This document shows, piece by piece, positions 16,443 to 26,028 of a stretch of 64,000 nt of DNA (its first letter is position 1; each line of letters opens with the position of its first letter). The notes under the pieces were generated by a model, which was not told where the DNA came from, did no database searches, and saw only the letters and a program-made list of their open reading frames with translations. The stretch is taken from positions 124,001 to 188,000 of the forward strand of contig NZ_JAHDYS010000005.1 in the NCBI RefSeq assembly GCF_018531195.1, written 5' to 3'. A program made the position numbers and the translations under genes. The stretch is from Pelotalea chapellei. GTDB lineage: Bacteria > Desulfobacterota > Desulfuromonadia > Geobacterales > Pseudopelobacteraceae.

Positions 16443-17051
16443 ATGCTGCTTGAAATTCATCCGGAACACCCTCAGCCCAGATACATTGCCCGTGTAGCAC
16501 AGTCTCTGCGAGATGGTGGTATTATTGCCTATCCGACTGATACCACTTACGGTATAGGCTGCTCTATCTTCAATAAAAAAGGCATTGAACGTATTTATCA
16601 GATGAAGCAACGTGAACATAAGAAACCCTTTTCGTTCATCTGTCCAAGTATCTCGGAAATTGCTCAATATTGCCGGGTGAGCAATGTTGCTTTCAAGATA
16701 ATCAAGCGATATCTGCCGGGGCCATATACCTTTGTTCTTGATGCTACCCGCGATGTGCCGGACCTGCTGGTTACGCGTCAAAAGACCGTTGGCATACGTA
16801 TTCCCGATAATAAAATCTGCATCGATATCGTTCAGCTTCTTGGTAATCCTATTGTAACAACCAGTGCTAATCTTTCCGGTGAAGAACCGGTTGGGGATCC
16901 CCGGGTGATTGAAGATATTTTTGGCAGCAGGCTCGATATCATTGTGGATGGCGGTATCTTGGCCACTGATGTCAGTTCGGTTGTCAGTCTGGTCGATGAT
17001 ACGCCCCAGGTATTGCGGGCAGGTCTGGGGGATGTCTCATGGTGTTCGTGA
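16443..17051 (+). CDS. YciO/Sua5 family threonylcarbamoyl-AMP synthase-like protein
   Basis: 202 aa. The opening IHPEHPQPRYI and the body (YPTDTTYGIGC, PGPYTFVLDAT, TVGIRIPDN, DDTPQVLRAGLGD) align best with YciO of the TsaC/Sua5 family, whose members make the threonylcarbamoyl-adenylate used for tRNA t6A37. E. coli YciO lacks the SxN triad, but this protein has TTSANLSGE and a Lys-rich KQREHKKPF segment, so it may be active in t6A synthesis. Another TsaC could exist outside the window. Confidence 0.85.
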   Translation: MLLEIHPEHPQPRYIARVAQSLRDGGIIAYPTDTTYGIGCSIFNKKGIERIYQMKQREHKKPFSFICPSISEIAQYCRVSNVAFKIIKRYLPGPYTFVLDATRDVPDLLVTRQKTVGIRIPDNKICIDIVQLLGNPIVTTSANLSGEEPVGDPRVIEDIFGSRLDIIVDGGILATDVSSVVSLVDDTPQVLRAGLGDVSWCS

Positions 17052-17072
17052 TGTTTCGCATGGAGCGCAGTG

Positions 17073-17432
17073 ATGCGTAAGCGCACCATACGCAGCGGGA
17101 TGCGCATCCTGCTGGCAGCTTTGCTGTTGATAATTGTGGCAAGTTTTTTCCACGCAGGAATAGCTGACTTTTTTTCTTTATCGATGCACACCGAACAACG
17201 TATTTATAGTCTCGGTATTTTCTGGGCTGCTGCCATGGGTGCATATGGAGTAATGCTTGCCACTCTTGGTTTCATACTTCCATCCACACCTCGTGATGAC
17301 GGCGTGCGTGTGCTGCCCTTGTTCATGCTGATTGCTTTTGGCATGATCTTTTTCTTCTATCTGTTTGTCACTACTCTCACCACCCCTGTGAATGAAAGGC
17401 CCTTGCATCCCGGCTCAACAATCACGATCTGA
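17073..17432 (+). CDS. Three-span hypothetical membrane protein
   Basis: 119 aa with hydrophobic segments near residues 11-30, 47-70 and 82-102 and a basic N-terminus. No family recognised. I prefer the ATG at 17073, with GGAG at 17062-17065; a GTG directly before it (17070) is too close to that site. It starts 21 bp after the YciO-like gene and is probably cotranscribed with it. Confidence 0.6.
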   Translation: MRKRTIRSGMRILLAALLLIIVASFFHAGIADFFSLSMHTEQRIYSLGIFWAAAMGAYGVMLATLGFILPSTPRDDGVRVLPLFMLIAFGMIFFFYLFVTTLTTPVNERPLHPGSTITI

Positions 17433-17433
17433 T

Positions 17434-17491
17434 TTACCCAGGGAACTTTGTAGCAATGTAGTTTTTGATTGTTCATATAAACACTGGGTAA
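17434..17491 (+). promoter_or_regulatory. Leader inverted repeat upstream of metY
   Basis: TTACCCAG (17434-17441) and CTGGGTAA (17484-17491) form an 8-bp inverted repeat around a 42-nt loop in the 136-bp gap before metY. A possible -35 box TTGACT follows at 17505-17510, with only a poor -10 (TACTTA, 17528-17533). I see no known SAM riboswitch core. It may be a weak terminator for the upstream operon or a regulatory structure. Confidence 0.35.
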
Positions 17492-17523
17492 TTTTTCAAT
17501 CTACTTGACTTGTTTGGGTGTAA

Positions 17524-18855
<1,332 letters not shown>

Positions 18856-18888
18856 GCAATTCTGCTGTATAGCGTTCTCATCTCGATT

Positions 18889-18923
18889 CAGGGCAACTGC
18901 GACTTGTGGTTGCCCTGTTTTTT
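18889..18923 (+). terminator. Rho-independent terminator after metY
   Basis: CAGGGCAAC (18889-18897) pairs with GTTGCCCTG (18909-18917) in a perfect 9-bp stem with an 11-nt loop, followed by six T residues. It separates metY from the queuosine operon. Confidence 0.9.
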
Positions 18924-18977
18924 GTGTAGTATCGACAGACCGTATTTCCATATATCTTCCAGTTTCAGGAGTCCTGC

Positions 18978-19346
18978 ATGTATAGACTAACCATCCGCAC
19001 GAGCTTTGCTGCTGCACATAATCTGATCAATTACCAGGGGGACTGTGAAAATCTGCATGGTCACAACTGGAAAGTTGACGTAGCCGTTGTCGCCAATGAA
19101 CTAGACAAAGCCGGGCTGGGAATAGATTTCAAAGTGCTTAAGCGTGACGCGGGCGTAATTATCAACGAGCTCGATCACAAATATCTCAATGACAATCCGG
19201 CCTTCCGCGATCTGTCACCTTCTTCGGAACACATCTCCCGCTATCTGTACGAACGTCTGTCGAAACATTTCAATAACGACAACATCAAGGTTGAATCTGT
19301 AACGGTCTGGGAATCCGATAACGCATCTGCCTGTTACTATGAGTAG
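18978..19346 (+). CDS. queD: 6-carboxytetrahydropterin synthase
   Basis: 122 aa, zinc enzyme that converts dihydroneopterin triphosphate to 6-carboxy-5,6,7,8-tetrahydropterin in queuosine (preQ0) synthesis. Zinc ligands are visible in FAAAHNL and HGHNW, and a catalytic Cys in GDCENLHGH. LDHKYLND, SSEH and the terminal VWES are the family's other conserved elements. The stop overlaps the queE start by 8 bp. I saw no preQ1 riboswitch in the 54 bp between the metY terminator and the start. Confidence 0.93.
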   Translation: MYRLTIRTSFAAAHNLINYQGDCENLHGHNWKVDVAVVANELDKAGLGIDFKVLKRDAGVIINELDHKYLNDNPAFRDLSPSSEHISRYLYERLSKHFNNDNIKVESVTVWESDNASACYYE

Positions 19347-20088
19347 TCCGCTGTACGTCAGTGAAATGTTTTCTTCCATCCAAGGCGAAGGAATGCTGGC
19401 CGGCCGTCGGCAGATATTCATACGGCTGACTGAGTGCAATCTGGATTGCAGCTATTGTGACACCGCTTTTGAAAGGTGTGATACATGCCGTATGGAGACT
19501 GGTCCCGGGTTTAATGCGTTTGATTCCATCCCTCAACCGCTCGCTCTCTCTGCAGTTCTTGAAAAGTGCGCTACTTGGATAGAACAGCTGCCAAATGCCC
19601 ACCATTCCATCAGCCTGACCGGAGGCGAGCCGCTCCTCTCGAGCAATATGCTTAAGGAGTGGCTTCCGGAGCTTCGGCATAAGTTGCCGATTCATCTGGA
19701 AACAAACGGCACCATGCACCTTGCGCTTGAAACGGTTGTTCAGCATCTGGATTACATCAGCATGGATATGAAGCTTCCTTCCACATCGGGCTGTACTGAC
19801 AATCTCTGGGGTCTGCACCGGTTATTTCTTAAAACTGCACAAGGCACCGATGTATCAGTAAAACTGGTTGTAGGGAATGAGTCGACACGGGATGAGATCC
19901 TGGAAGCGTGTGACATCATAACCTCTGTTGACCGGAATATCCCGCTGTTTCTGCAACCGGTAACCCTTGCAGGTGGAACCGTGGGGATTACTGCCGTTGC
20001 TCTGTTGCGTCTTCAGGGCATAGCATCCGCCCGGTTGCCGAATGTGATGGTTATTCCCCAGATGCATAAACTGCTGGGGGTTGCATGA
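19339..20088 (+). CDS. queE: 7-carboxy-7-deazaguanine synthase
   Basis: 249 aa, radical SAM enzyme that rearranges 6-carboxytetrahydropterin to 7-carboxy-7-deazaguanine. FSSIQGEG opens the protein. The cluster motif CNLDCSYC (Cx3Cx2C) is followed at once by an unusual extra CDTC segment. LTGGEPLL binds SAM. It overlaps queD by 8 bp and the next gene by 4 bp, consistent with consecutive steps of one pathway. QueC is not in the window. Confidence 0.92.
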   Translation: MSSPLYVSEMFSSIQGEGMLAGRRQIFIRLTECNLDCSYCDTAFERCDTCRMETGPGFNAFDSIPQPLALSAVLEKCATWIEQLPNAHHSISLTGGEPLLSSNMLKEWLPELRHKLPIHLETNGTMHLALETVVQHLDYISMDMKLPSTSGCTDNLWGLHRLFLKTAQGTDVSVKLVVGNESTRDEILEACDIITSVDRNIPLFLQPVTLAGGTVGITAVALLRLQGIASARLPNVMVIPQMHKLLGVA

Positions 20089-20807
20089 TCATTCAAGAAA
20101 TGACCATGACGGAATTTGAAGCCGGTCTGGCCTGTTCCCGCACCGTGGTGATTCCCTTTGGCTCGGTTGAAGAACATGGTCCTCACCTGCCGCTCTCTAC
20201 GGATACCCTTGAGGCTTTTGAAGTTGCCCGGAAGGCGGCCGGAATCATACCGTTGTTCGTCGCACCACCGGTTCATTATGGCAATTGCCGCTCAACGCTC
20301 TGCCATCCGGGAACAATCTCGATTTCCACAACTACTTTGAGAATGCTCTTCAAGGATATCGTGCGTTCGCTTCGCAACCAGGGTATGCGCAATTTCATCG
20401 CCTTGTCCGGTCATGCAGGCGGAGCCCATTGCATGGCGCTGCAGGATGCTGGTGAAGAACTCATCACCGAGCTGATGGACATTGAAATTGCAGTGGTGAC
20501 TGAGCTTGATCTGGCCCGTGCAGCTGGGAGAGGGTTGGTCGAGACAGCAGGCGATTCCCATGCCGGCGAGATTGAGACTTCTCGTATTCTGCATAGCCAT
20601 CCACACCTGGTAAAGGGAAGTGCTCCCTGCGAATTCCCCTCTTTTCCACCAGGTATATTGGTGCGAAATAAACGGCGTTTCTGGCCTGGCGGCGTCTGGG
20701 GCGATCCTGGCAAGGCTTCTGCAGAAAAAGGTGCCTTGCTTGAGGATCTGGTGGTAGGTAAGCTGGTTGATCTTGTGAAACTGCTTGAATCGGGTGAGTT
20801 CAAATGA
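20085..20807 (+). CDS. Creatininase-family metal amidohydrolase
   Basis: 240 aa. Metal ligands are visible in the creatininase pattern: GSVEEHGPHLPLSTDT, SGHAGGAH and GDSHAGEIETS. Members hydrolyse ring amides (creatinine, formamidopyrimidines), and one branch opens a formamide in deazaflavin or mycofactocin pathways. The substrate here is unknown. Its 4-bp overlap with queE suggests either a role in deazapurine or pterin metabolism or simple operon packing. Intact family motifs indicate an active enzyme. Confidence 0.87.
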   Translation: MIIQEMTMTEFEAGLACSRTVVIPFGSVEEHGPHLPLSTDTLEAFEVARKAAGIIPLFVAPPVHYGNCRSTLCHPGTISISTTTLRMLFKDIVRSLRNQGMRNFIALSGHAGGAHCMALQDAGEELITELMDIEIAVVTELDLARAAGRGLVETAGDSHAGEIETSRILHSHPHLVKGSAPCEFPSFPPGILVRNKRRFWPGGVWGDPGKASAEKGALLEDLVVGKLVDLVKLLESGEFK

Positions 20808-21196
20808 TGCATAATGTTGTTCGTCACCACGTTCTGTCTGGTGGTGTCAAAGCTGAAGTTCGGGATATCACCCGCCATTACTTCGGCGGCTATTATCATG
20901 TCCGCCTTGATGTACAGGCAGAAATCTGTTTGGATGAAAGCTGGTTCGAAAATCAGCTTGCTTTCGAACAGGCCTGTCAGCACCTGGGCACTTCGGTCTT
21001 TTTCAGACGTACACTTGAAAAAATGGCTGTACCTGAAGCAGAAATTGAAGCTGTACGTCTGAAATTGCTGGAAATGTACGAGAAAAACATGCTTGTGTAT
21101 CTTTCTAGACCGGACTTTCCCCGACGATTTGTACTTGCCGAATACGTCAAACACGTTAAATCCGCGAGACCTAAGAGAATCTATAACCATGGCTGA
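20804..21196 (+). CDS. Conserved hypothetical protein of the que-rlmD operon
   Basis: 130 aa, soluble, no membrane helix or signal. I do not recognise the family. It has a likely beta-strand N-terminal half (LDVQAEICLDESWF) and a helical C-terminal half, ending in a basic segment. It overlaps the creatininase-like gene by 4 bp and rlmD by 8 bp, so it is translationally coupled on both sides. A role in RNA modification or pterin metabolism would be guesswork from context. Confidence 0.65.
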   Translation: MMHNVVRHHVLSGGVKAEVRDITRHYFGGYYHVRLDVQAEICLDESWFENQLAFEQACQHLGTSVFFRRTLEKMAVPEAEIEAVRLKLLEMYEKNMLVYLSRPDFPRRFVLAEYVKHVKSARPKRIYNHG

Positions 21197-22496
21197 TGCA
21201 CCTGTTACCATAGACAAACTTGCTTTCGGAGGGAGTGGAATCGGGCGTATTGATGGCAAGGTTTGTTTTGTTCCGTATAGTTGCCCTGGGGACGAACTGT
21301 CTGTTTCTATTGTCTCTGAAAAACGCTCCTACCTCACCGGTTCGATCTCTAAAATCCTGACACCTTCCTCTCAACGTACAGATCCGGTTTGTCCGTTGTT
21401 CGGCACCTGCGGCGGCTGTGATTGGCAACACATCCGGTATGAGCAGCAAAAAGAGTCCAAGCGCCAGATTCTTGCCGACGCACTCTGGAGGGGAGCACGG
21501 GTAGGCGGTGATCGAATCAGGCAGATGGTTGCATCGCAACTGCAGTATGGATATCGCAGCAGAGTCCAGTTTAAGCTTTATAAGCCAGCGGATAAGCTTG
21601 AAATTGGTTTCTTTCGCCATAATTCCCACTCCGTTGTCGATGCACCGCAAGGTTGTCCCATTGCCGCGCCAGCCATTAATGAATCACTGGTGAGTCTGCG
21701 CTCTGTACTGGCTGTATTTCCCGATCAGGAGAACCTGCTACAGATTAATATAGAAGGTGCAGAGCAAGGAATTGTTGCCATCGTACATTATGTTGGAGAG
21801 GAGCGTGACCGTGCTGCTTCTTTTTTCCTGCAGCATCAGGACCGACTGAAACCATTGACAGGCCTGTACCTGCAGACCGGGCGTAAATCCAACCTGCATA
21901 AGGTGTACGGTGATGACCAGCTGATCTATCATCTGCCCACAGGTGCCGGCGATGAATTCAGCCTGGGATTCCGTCCAGGTTCATTTTCCCAGGTGAACGC
22001 GTTACAGAATCGTGCCATGCTTGATCTTGTCAGATCTCTGGCACACTTTACCGGGAAAGAGCAGGTTCTCGATTTGTATTGTGGCAATGGTAATTTTTCT
22101 TTGCCCATCGCACGTGAAGTTGCCAATGTAACCGGCATTGAAGAATCTGCTGAGTCCATTGCCGCTGCTGTTGACAATACTCGTCGTAATGGGCTAAACA
22201 ACACGCACTTTGTGTGTTCCGATGCTTCCAAAGCAACCAAACGGCTTGCTGATGAAGGCCGTTCTTTTGATACGATCATAATTGACCCTCCTCGTAGTGG
22301 TGCTGTGGAGACGGTAAAGGAAATTAGTCGTCTGCGGCCCGCCAAAATCATTTACATCTCCTGTGATCCTTCTACTCTGGCTCGGGATTGCGGCCTGCTT
22401 GGGGGAAATGGATATCAGGTATGCGTCAGTGTGCCGGTGGATATGTTTCCACAAACCTACCATATCGAGAGTGTGACTCTGCTCGAACGTATATAA
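21189..22496 (+). CDS. rlmD: 23S rRNA (uracil-C5)-methyltransferase RlmD/RumA family
   Basis: 435 aa. An N-terminal TRAM domain (about 3-60) is followed by an iron-sulfur site (CPLFGTCGGCDWQ, with a later GCPIA Cys), then a SAM methyltransferase domain with DLYCGNGNFSLPIA and the catalytic region DPPRSG and SCDPSTLARD. It methylates a uridine (U1939 in E. coli numbering for RlmD) of 23S rRNA. I chose the ATG at 21189; upstream in-frame starts at 21093 would bury the previous gene. The family also includes RlmCD, so the exact target is inferred. Confidence 0.87.
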   Translation: MADAPVTIDKLAFGGSGIGRIDGKVCFVPYSCPGDELSVSIVSEKRSYLTGSISKILTPSSQRTDPVCPLFGTCGGCDWQHIRYEQQKESKRQILADALWRGARVGGDRIRQMVASQLQYGYRSRVQFKLYKPADKLEIGFFRHNSHSVVDAPQGCPIAAPAINESLVSLRSVLAVFPDQENLLQINIEGAEQGIVAIVHYVGEERDRAASFFLQHQDRLKPLTGLYLQTGRKSNLHKVYGDDQLIYHLPTGAGDEFSLGFRPGSFSQVNALQNRAMLDLVRSLAHFTGKEQVLDLYCGNGNFSLPIAREVANVTGIEESAESIAAAVDNTRRNGLNNTHFVCSDASKATKRLADEGRSFDTIIIDPPRSGAVETVKEISRLRPAKIIYISCDPSTLARDCGLLGGNGYQVCVSVPVDMFPQTYHIESVTLLERI

Positions 22497-22511
22497 AAAC
22501 GAGGTAAATCA

Positions 22512-23546
22512 GTGAAATTTCTATCGCGTCTATTTTCAAAGAATACCGAAGATTATTTGGCCAAAGGAGCCAATCTTTTGGCTGCCGAACGTTTTTTCGA
22601 TGCCCGCACAACTCTTGAAGAAGGGTTGCGGCGCCACCTGGAAAATGATGCTCATGGCGCAAACGATGAAGTTGCCATTGAATTTGCCGCCAAAATAGCC
22701 CTTGCCAATCGTGAGCTGTCGTCTCTAAACATCTGTGAAGCCGAAGGTGCAATCAGACAGGGCTTGCTGAAGAAAGCGCTGGAACATCTTGAACTTGCAA
22801 AAACACTGACAAATGACACAGTTTTACGGGAAAAGGCGGACAAGCTGCTGGAATCTGTCACGGAAAATGCCGGTACAGAGAAGGTAAATCACGTACCATC
22901 AGGTGGCTGTGGTTCCTGTTCGTCAAAAGGGCATGAAGCCTCTTCTGATGCAGTTCTTGAAGAGCCTGATATGGATCTCCTGGACTACTACGATTTGCTC
23001 ATTCGGCAGCTGCCTGCTGAAATGTATAAGCGTTACAAAGGATTAGGAGAGGAATTTGCATATTTTTATATTGCTTCAAGCCGGGATGAACATGACAAGG
23101 CTTTAGCGCTGCTTGATGAGTGGTATAAAAAGGATTTCAGTGACATTTATCAGTATGAAAAAGGGAAAGTGTTGTACCGGATTGGCAAGGTAGAACAAGC
23201 AGAAACATGTTTTCTTGACGCCATCCGCCTTGAAGAAGCAAATTCTCTTGCTCACCTAGGACTTGCTCTTCTTTATATGGATGCAGGACGACTTGATGAA
23301 GCTGCAGTCCGGCTTGATCAAATGATTGCCCGGACCATGATTCCTGAACAGACGCACCTGCTGCGGGGTGAGGTGTGCATGATGGCCGGAGATGCTGCAG
23401 GAGCAATGGATATTTTTGCAGGATTGTTGCAATCACCTGTTGCCAAGCCTGCCGCAGAAAGGCTTCATCACATTCTGCTTGAAAGCGGCCGTCATCAGGA
23501 GGCTGCTCTGGTTTTTAAGAAATATCTTGGAGGGTGTTGTCACTGA
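22512..23546 (+). CDS. TPR-repeat protein with Cys motifs
   Basis: 344 aa, predicted all-helical with tetratricopeptide-like repeats in both halves (about 15-115 and 175-335). The halves are joined by a linker with GGCGSCSSKGHE (Cys133, Cys136) and the protein ends in GGCCH. Four Cys and nearby His could bind a metal, which is unusual for a plain TPR scaffold. No signal peptide, so probably cytosolic. It begins 15 bp after rlmD and precedes an IHF-type gene by 46 bp. Function unknown. Confidence 0.7.
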   Translation: MKFLSRLFSKNTEDYLAKGANLLAAERFFDARTTLEEGLRRHLENDAHGANDEVAIEFAAKIALANRELSSLNICEAEGAIRQGLLKKALEHLELAKTLTNDTVLREKADKLLESVTENAGTEKVNHVPSGGCGSCSSKGHEASSDAVLEEPDMDLLDYYDLLIRQLPAEMYKRYKGLGEEFAYFYIASSRDEHDKALALLDEWYKKDFSDIYQYEKGKVLYRIGKVEQAETCFLDAIRLEEANSLAHLGLALLYMDAGRLDEAAVRLDQMIARTMIPEQTHLLRGEVCMMAGDAAGAMDIFAGLLQSPVAKPAAERLHHILLESGRHQEAALVFKKYLGGCCH

Positions 23547-23592
23547 TAATGCCAATCCATTGAAAAATTTGCAGTTTCACTCGGGAGGAAAT

Positions 23593-23868
23593 ATGAATAG
23601 ATCTGAGCTCATCGAACATCTGGCAGTCAAAAGGGATATCTCCAACAGGCGTGCTGAAGAGATAGTCAATCTGATTTTTAATTCCATGACCGAGGCGATG
23701 ATCGAGGGTGATCGCATCGAAATTCGCGGTTTGGGCAGTTTTGTGATCAAGAGCTACGAAACATACACTGGCAGGAATCCCAAAACAGGTGAACCAATCA
23801 CCGTGCGTCCCAAAAAACTTCCGTTTTTCAAAGTAGGCAAAGAGTTACGAGAAATGGTTATCGGCTAG
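23593..23868 (+). CDS. ihfB: Integration host factor/HU-family DNA-binding protein
   Basis: 91 aa. The N-terminal MNRSELIEHLAVK, the central IEIRGLGSFVIKSYETYTGRNPKTGE with the DNA-intercalating Arg-Asn-Pro tip, and the C-terminal PFFKVGKELRE are typical of the IHF beta/HU family that bends DNA. RGLGSF and RPKKLPFFKVGKEL favour IHF beta over HU. The ATG at 23593 has GGGAGG just upstream. Confidence 0.88.
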   Translation: MNRSELIEHLAVKRDISNRRAEEIVNLIFNSMTEAMIEGDRIEIRGLGSFVIKSYETYTGRNPKTGEPITVRPKKLPFFKVGKELREMVIG

Positions 23869-23970
23869 TAATTATCTCCATGGGTGATCGGATTCTGCAC
23901 CTGCAGAATGAACATCCCTCAGTTGTTGCCAGTAAAGGTCATTCAAGGAAAGGCACACCCCTATCACCCT

Positions 23971-25551
23971 ATGAAAAATTTTTTTGCTATCTTAATAGCA
24001 ATTTTCATATCCACGGCTACCTCTGCATTTGCTAATCCTGGTCAAAATGGATCGACCGGACTCATTTCTGTTCCCTCTGCAGATACTCTTGATGCAGGTA
24101 ACGTTTGTATTGGCGTCTGGACCGATCTTAGCGAAAATAGCAACCAAGCCAAGAAGAGCGCATTAATCGCACCAGTAAGCATTACCCTCGGTATCGGCTC
24201 TTTCTGGGAAATATATGGAGCTTATCCCAATATCCTTTTTAATGATAACGAGGACGCATCGGGCAAGGGAACTCTGGATCTCGGTACGAAACTGCGTTTT
24301 CTAGGCAGTCGTGATTCTTTCTTCAAGGTGGCTGCCGATTTTCTTGCTCAACGCCATATCTCCGAAAATCTCTCTGTTGACGGAACCACCGATCTCTCAG
24401 CAAAAGTCATTGCTTCTTATTCAAAAAACCAACTTGGGATACACATGTATGCGGGATACCTTTTTCCCGGCTCCCTTCCCGGATTATCACGTGATAATGG
24501 ATTTCTTTTTGGAGCTGGTATTGAGTATCTGCTGTTTTCGAGGACGAAACTTCTTGGTGAAATTGTTGGCAGCACCAGCAGTTATCCCTCATCAGAACTG
24601 AGTGCCGAAGCATCGTTGGGGCTGCAGTACTTTTTGTCGCCTCACTTTACATTTAATGTATCCGCTGGTACCGGACTTGGCAAGAATGATCCTGATTTTC
24701 GTCTTATCGCCGGATTAAGCTCATGCCAGGGTGTAGGATCATATGTCCAGCCAATTCCGTCTGTAGGTAGAAAATTTGTCCAGAAAGGTCCTGCCAAGGA
24801 TCTGGTAAAACCGCTCAAGATTATTCCTATTTCCACATTGCTCCTCAAAGCTTCTGCCCCCCTGGCATCACCGGCAAACAGATTGGAAGTTGAAATGGAC
24901 GGTGATGGTGAGGAAGTTTACGTCAAGCCGTATGGACAGGTCACCATTGCACCTCAGCAAGCCTCATCCAATCTTACCTCTCCAGTTATTCCGGTAGAAG
25001 TTCCAGGTAAAACTAGAGAAGAGGAAATAACTCTGCTTCCAAGTCGCAGCACCAAGGATCTCGAGGCAAGTGCCGTTGAATACACCCTGAACAGAATTAG
25101 AGGCATCACCCCTTTGTATGGTGTAGACGTCAAGGGAACAGAGGTTATGGTTCCGGATGAAGTTGTTCTTCCTGGAAAAATGGCTGTGTACCGGAAATTC
25201 AGGTTTCCCGATGTGACCTTTGATTTTGATCAATGGACATTATCCGCGGAGGGGAAAAAAATGCTCTCCGAAGTTGCCGATCAAATCAGAAAAGACAAGA
25301 AATGGCATTATTTAAAAATTGATGGACATACTGATGGTATTGGTTCCGTTTCCTACAACATGGATCTTTCCTTGAAACGCTCTATAGCCGTTGCCACTTA
25401 TCTGATCAGCCACGAAGGTCTTGACCCCTTGCGCGTCTTTATCAAAGGTTTCGGCAAATCAGCTGCACTTGCCGATAACAATAGTGCAGAGGGTAGAAAA
25501 AAGAATCGCAGGACCGAAGTTATGCTGCTGGTTAACAAGGATGGCCAATGA
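23971..25551 (+). CDS. Outer-membrane OmpA-family protein
   Basis: 526 aa. A clear signal peptide (MKNFFAILIAIFI, cut near AFA-NP) is followed by a beta-rich segment (about 22-260) with the alternating pattern of an outer-membrane barrel, a linker, and a C-terminal OmpA domain (about 405-520) with DGHTDGIGS and RRTEV that bind peptidoglycan. It would link outer membrane and wall. No good ribosome-binding site is seen before the ATG at 23971; the signal peptide decides the start. Its stop overlaps the next gene (ATGA). Confidence 0.83.
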   Translation: MKNFFAILIAIFISTATSAFANPGQNGSTGLISVPSADTLDAGNVCIGVWTDLSENSNQAKKSALIAPVSITLGIGSFWEIYGAYPNILFNDNEDASGKGTLDLGTKLRFLGSRDSFFKVAADFLAQRHISENLSVDGTTDLSAKVIASYSKNQLGIHMYAGYLFPGSLPGLSRDNGFLFGAGIEYLLFSRTKLLGEIVGSTSSYPSSELSAEASLGLQYFLSPHFTFNVSAGTGLGKNDPDFRLIAGLSSCQGVGSYVQPIPSVGRKFVQKGPAKDLVKPLKIIPISTLLLKASAPLASPANRLEVEMDGDGEEVYVKPYGQVTIAPQQASSNLTSPVIPVEVPGKTREEEITLLPSRSTKDLEASAVEYTLNRIRGITPLYGVDVKGTEVMVPDEVVLPGKMAVYRKFRFPDVTFDFDQWTLSAEGKKMLSEVADQIRKDKKWHYLKIDGHTDGIGSVSYNMDLSLKRSIAVATYLISHEGLDPLRVFIKGFGKSAALADNNSAEGRKKNRRTEVMLLVNKDGQ

Positions 25552-26000
25552 GGTTGGCTAATCTCATATCTGGAATCCTGCTGTTTCTGGCACTGACAAG
25601 CAGCAGAGAAGTGGCTGCAGGTGATAGTGACTTATCAGAATACCTCACGAAGGTAGGCATTATTCCGGTACCAACGGCAGGTGTAACAGGAAATGTATAT
25701 CAACGTGTTGATCGTCTGGTTCCTGAACTAAAAAAACTTTCGCAGGAACAGGTCATACTGCTCGAATGTCACTACAATGGAAAAATAGACAGGGAAAACG
25801 ATCTTTCACGGGCTTTCACCATCGCAGCTCAGGTTGAAAAATACCTGCGTGAACACCATAAACTTCATGTTGAACTATGGCTATCGGCACATTCAAAAAC
25901 AGACGGAAATGCTTCTGCACTTACCTTTTCTGTGTTATCACCATCCTACCGGGAGCTTGATCGTATGAAAGCTGAATCGGTCATGGCCCACATTGAATAG
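25548..26000 (+). CDS. Small exported protein with a degenerate OmpA-like fold
   Basis: 150 aa with a signal peptide (about 1-24, ending EVAAG). The body (LLECHYNG.....DLSRAFTIAAQVEKYL) follows the spacing of the upstream gene's OmpA domain (IDGHTDG......LSLKRSIAVATYL), but the conserved Asp and Arg that grip diaminopimelate are missing. It may be a duplicated, diverged OmpA domain acting as a periplasmic partner. It is translationally coupled to the OmpA-family gene by a 4-bp overlap. Assignment is tentative. Confidence 0.6.
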   Translation: MRLANLISGILLFLALTSSREVAAGDSDLSEYLTKVGIIPVPTAGVTGNVYQRVDRLVPELKKLSQEQVILLECHYNGKIDRENDLSRAFTIAAQVEKYLREHHKLHVELWLSAHSKTDGNASALTFSVLSPSYRELDRMKAESVMAHIE

Positions 26001-26028
26001 GCGTATTCCGCCGGAAGGATACAAGAAC

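Noticed and set aside
18924-18977. preQ1 riboswitch before queD
   Set aside because: Only 54 bp lie between the terminator and the start, with no C-rich loop or pseudoknot pattern.
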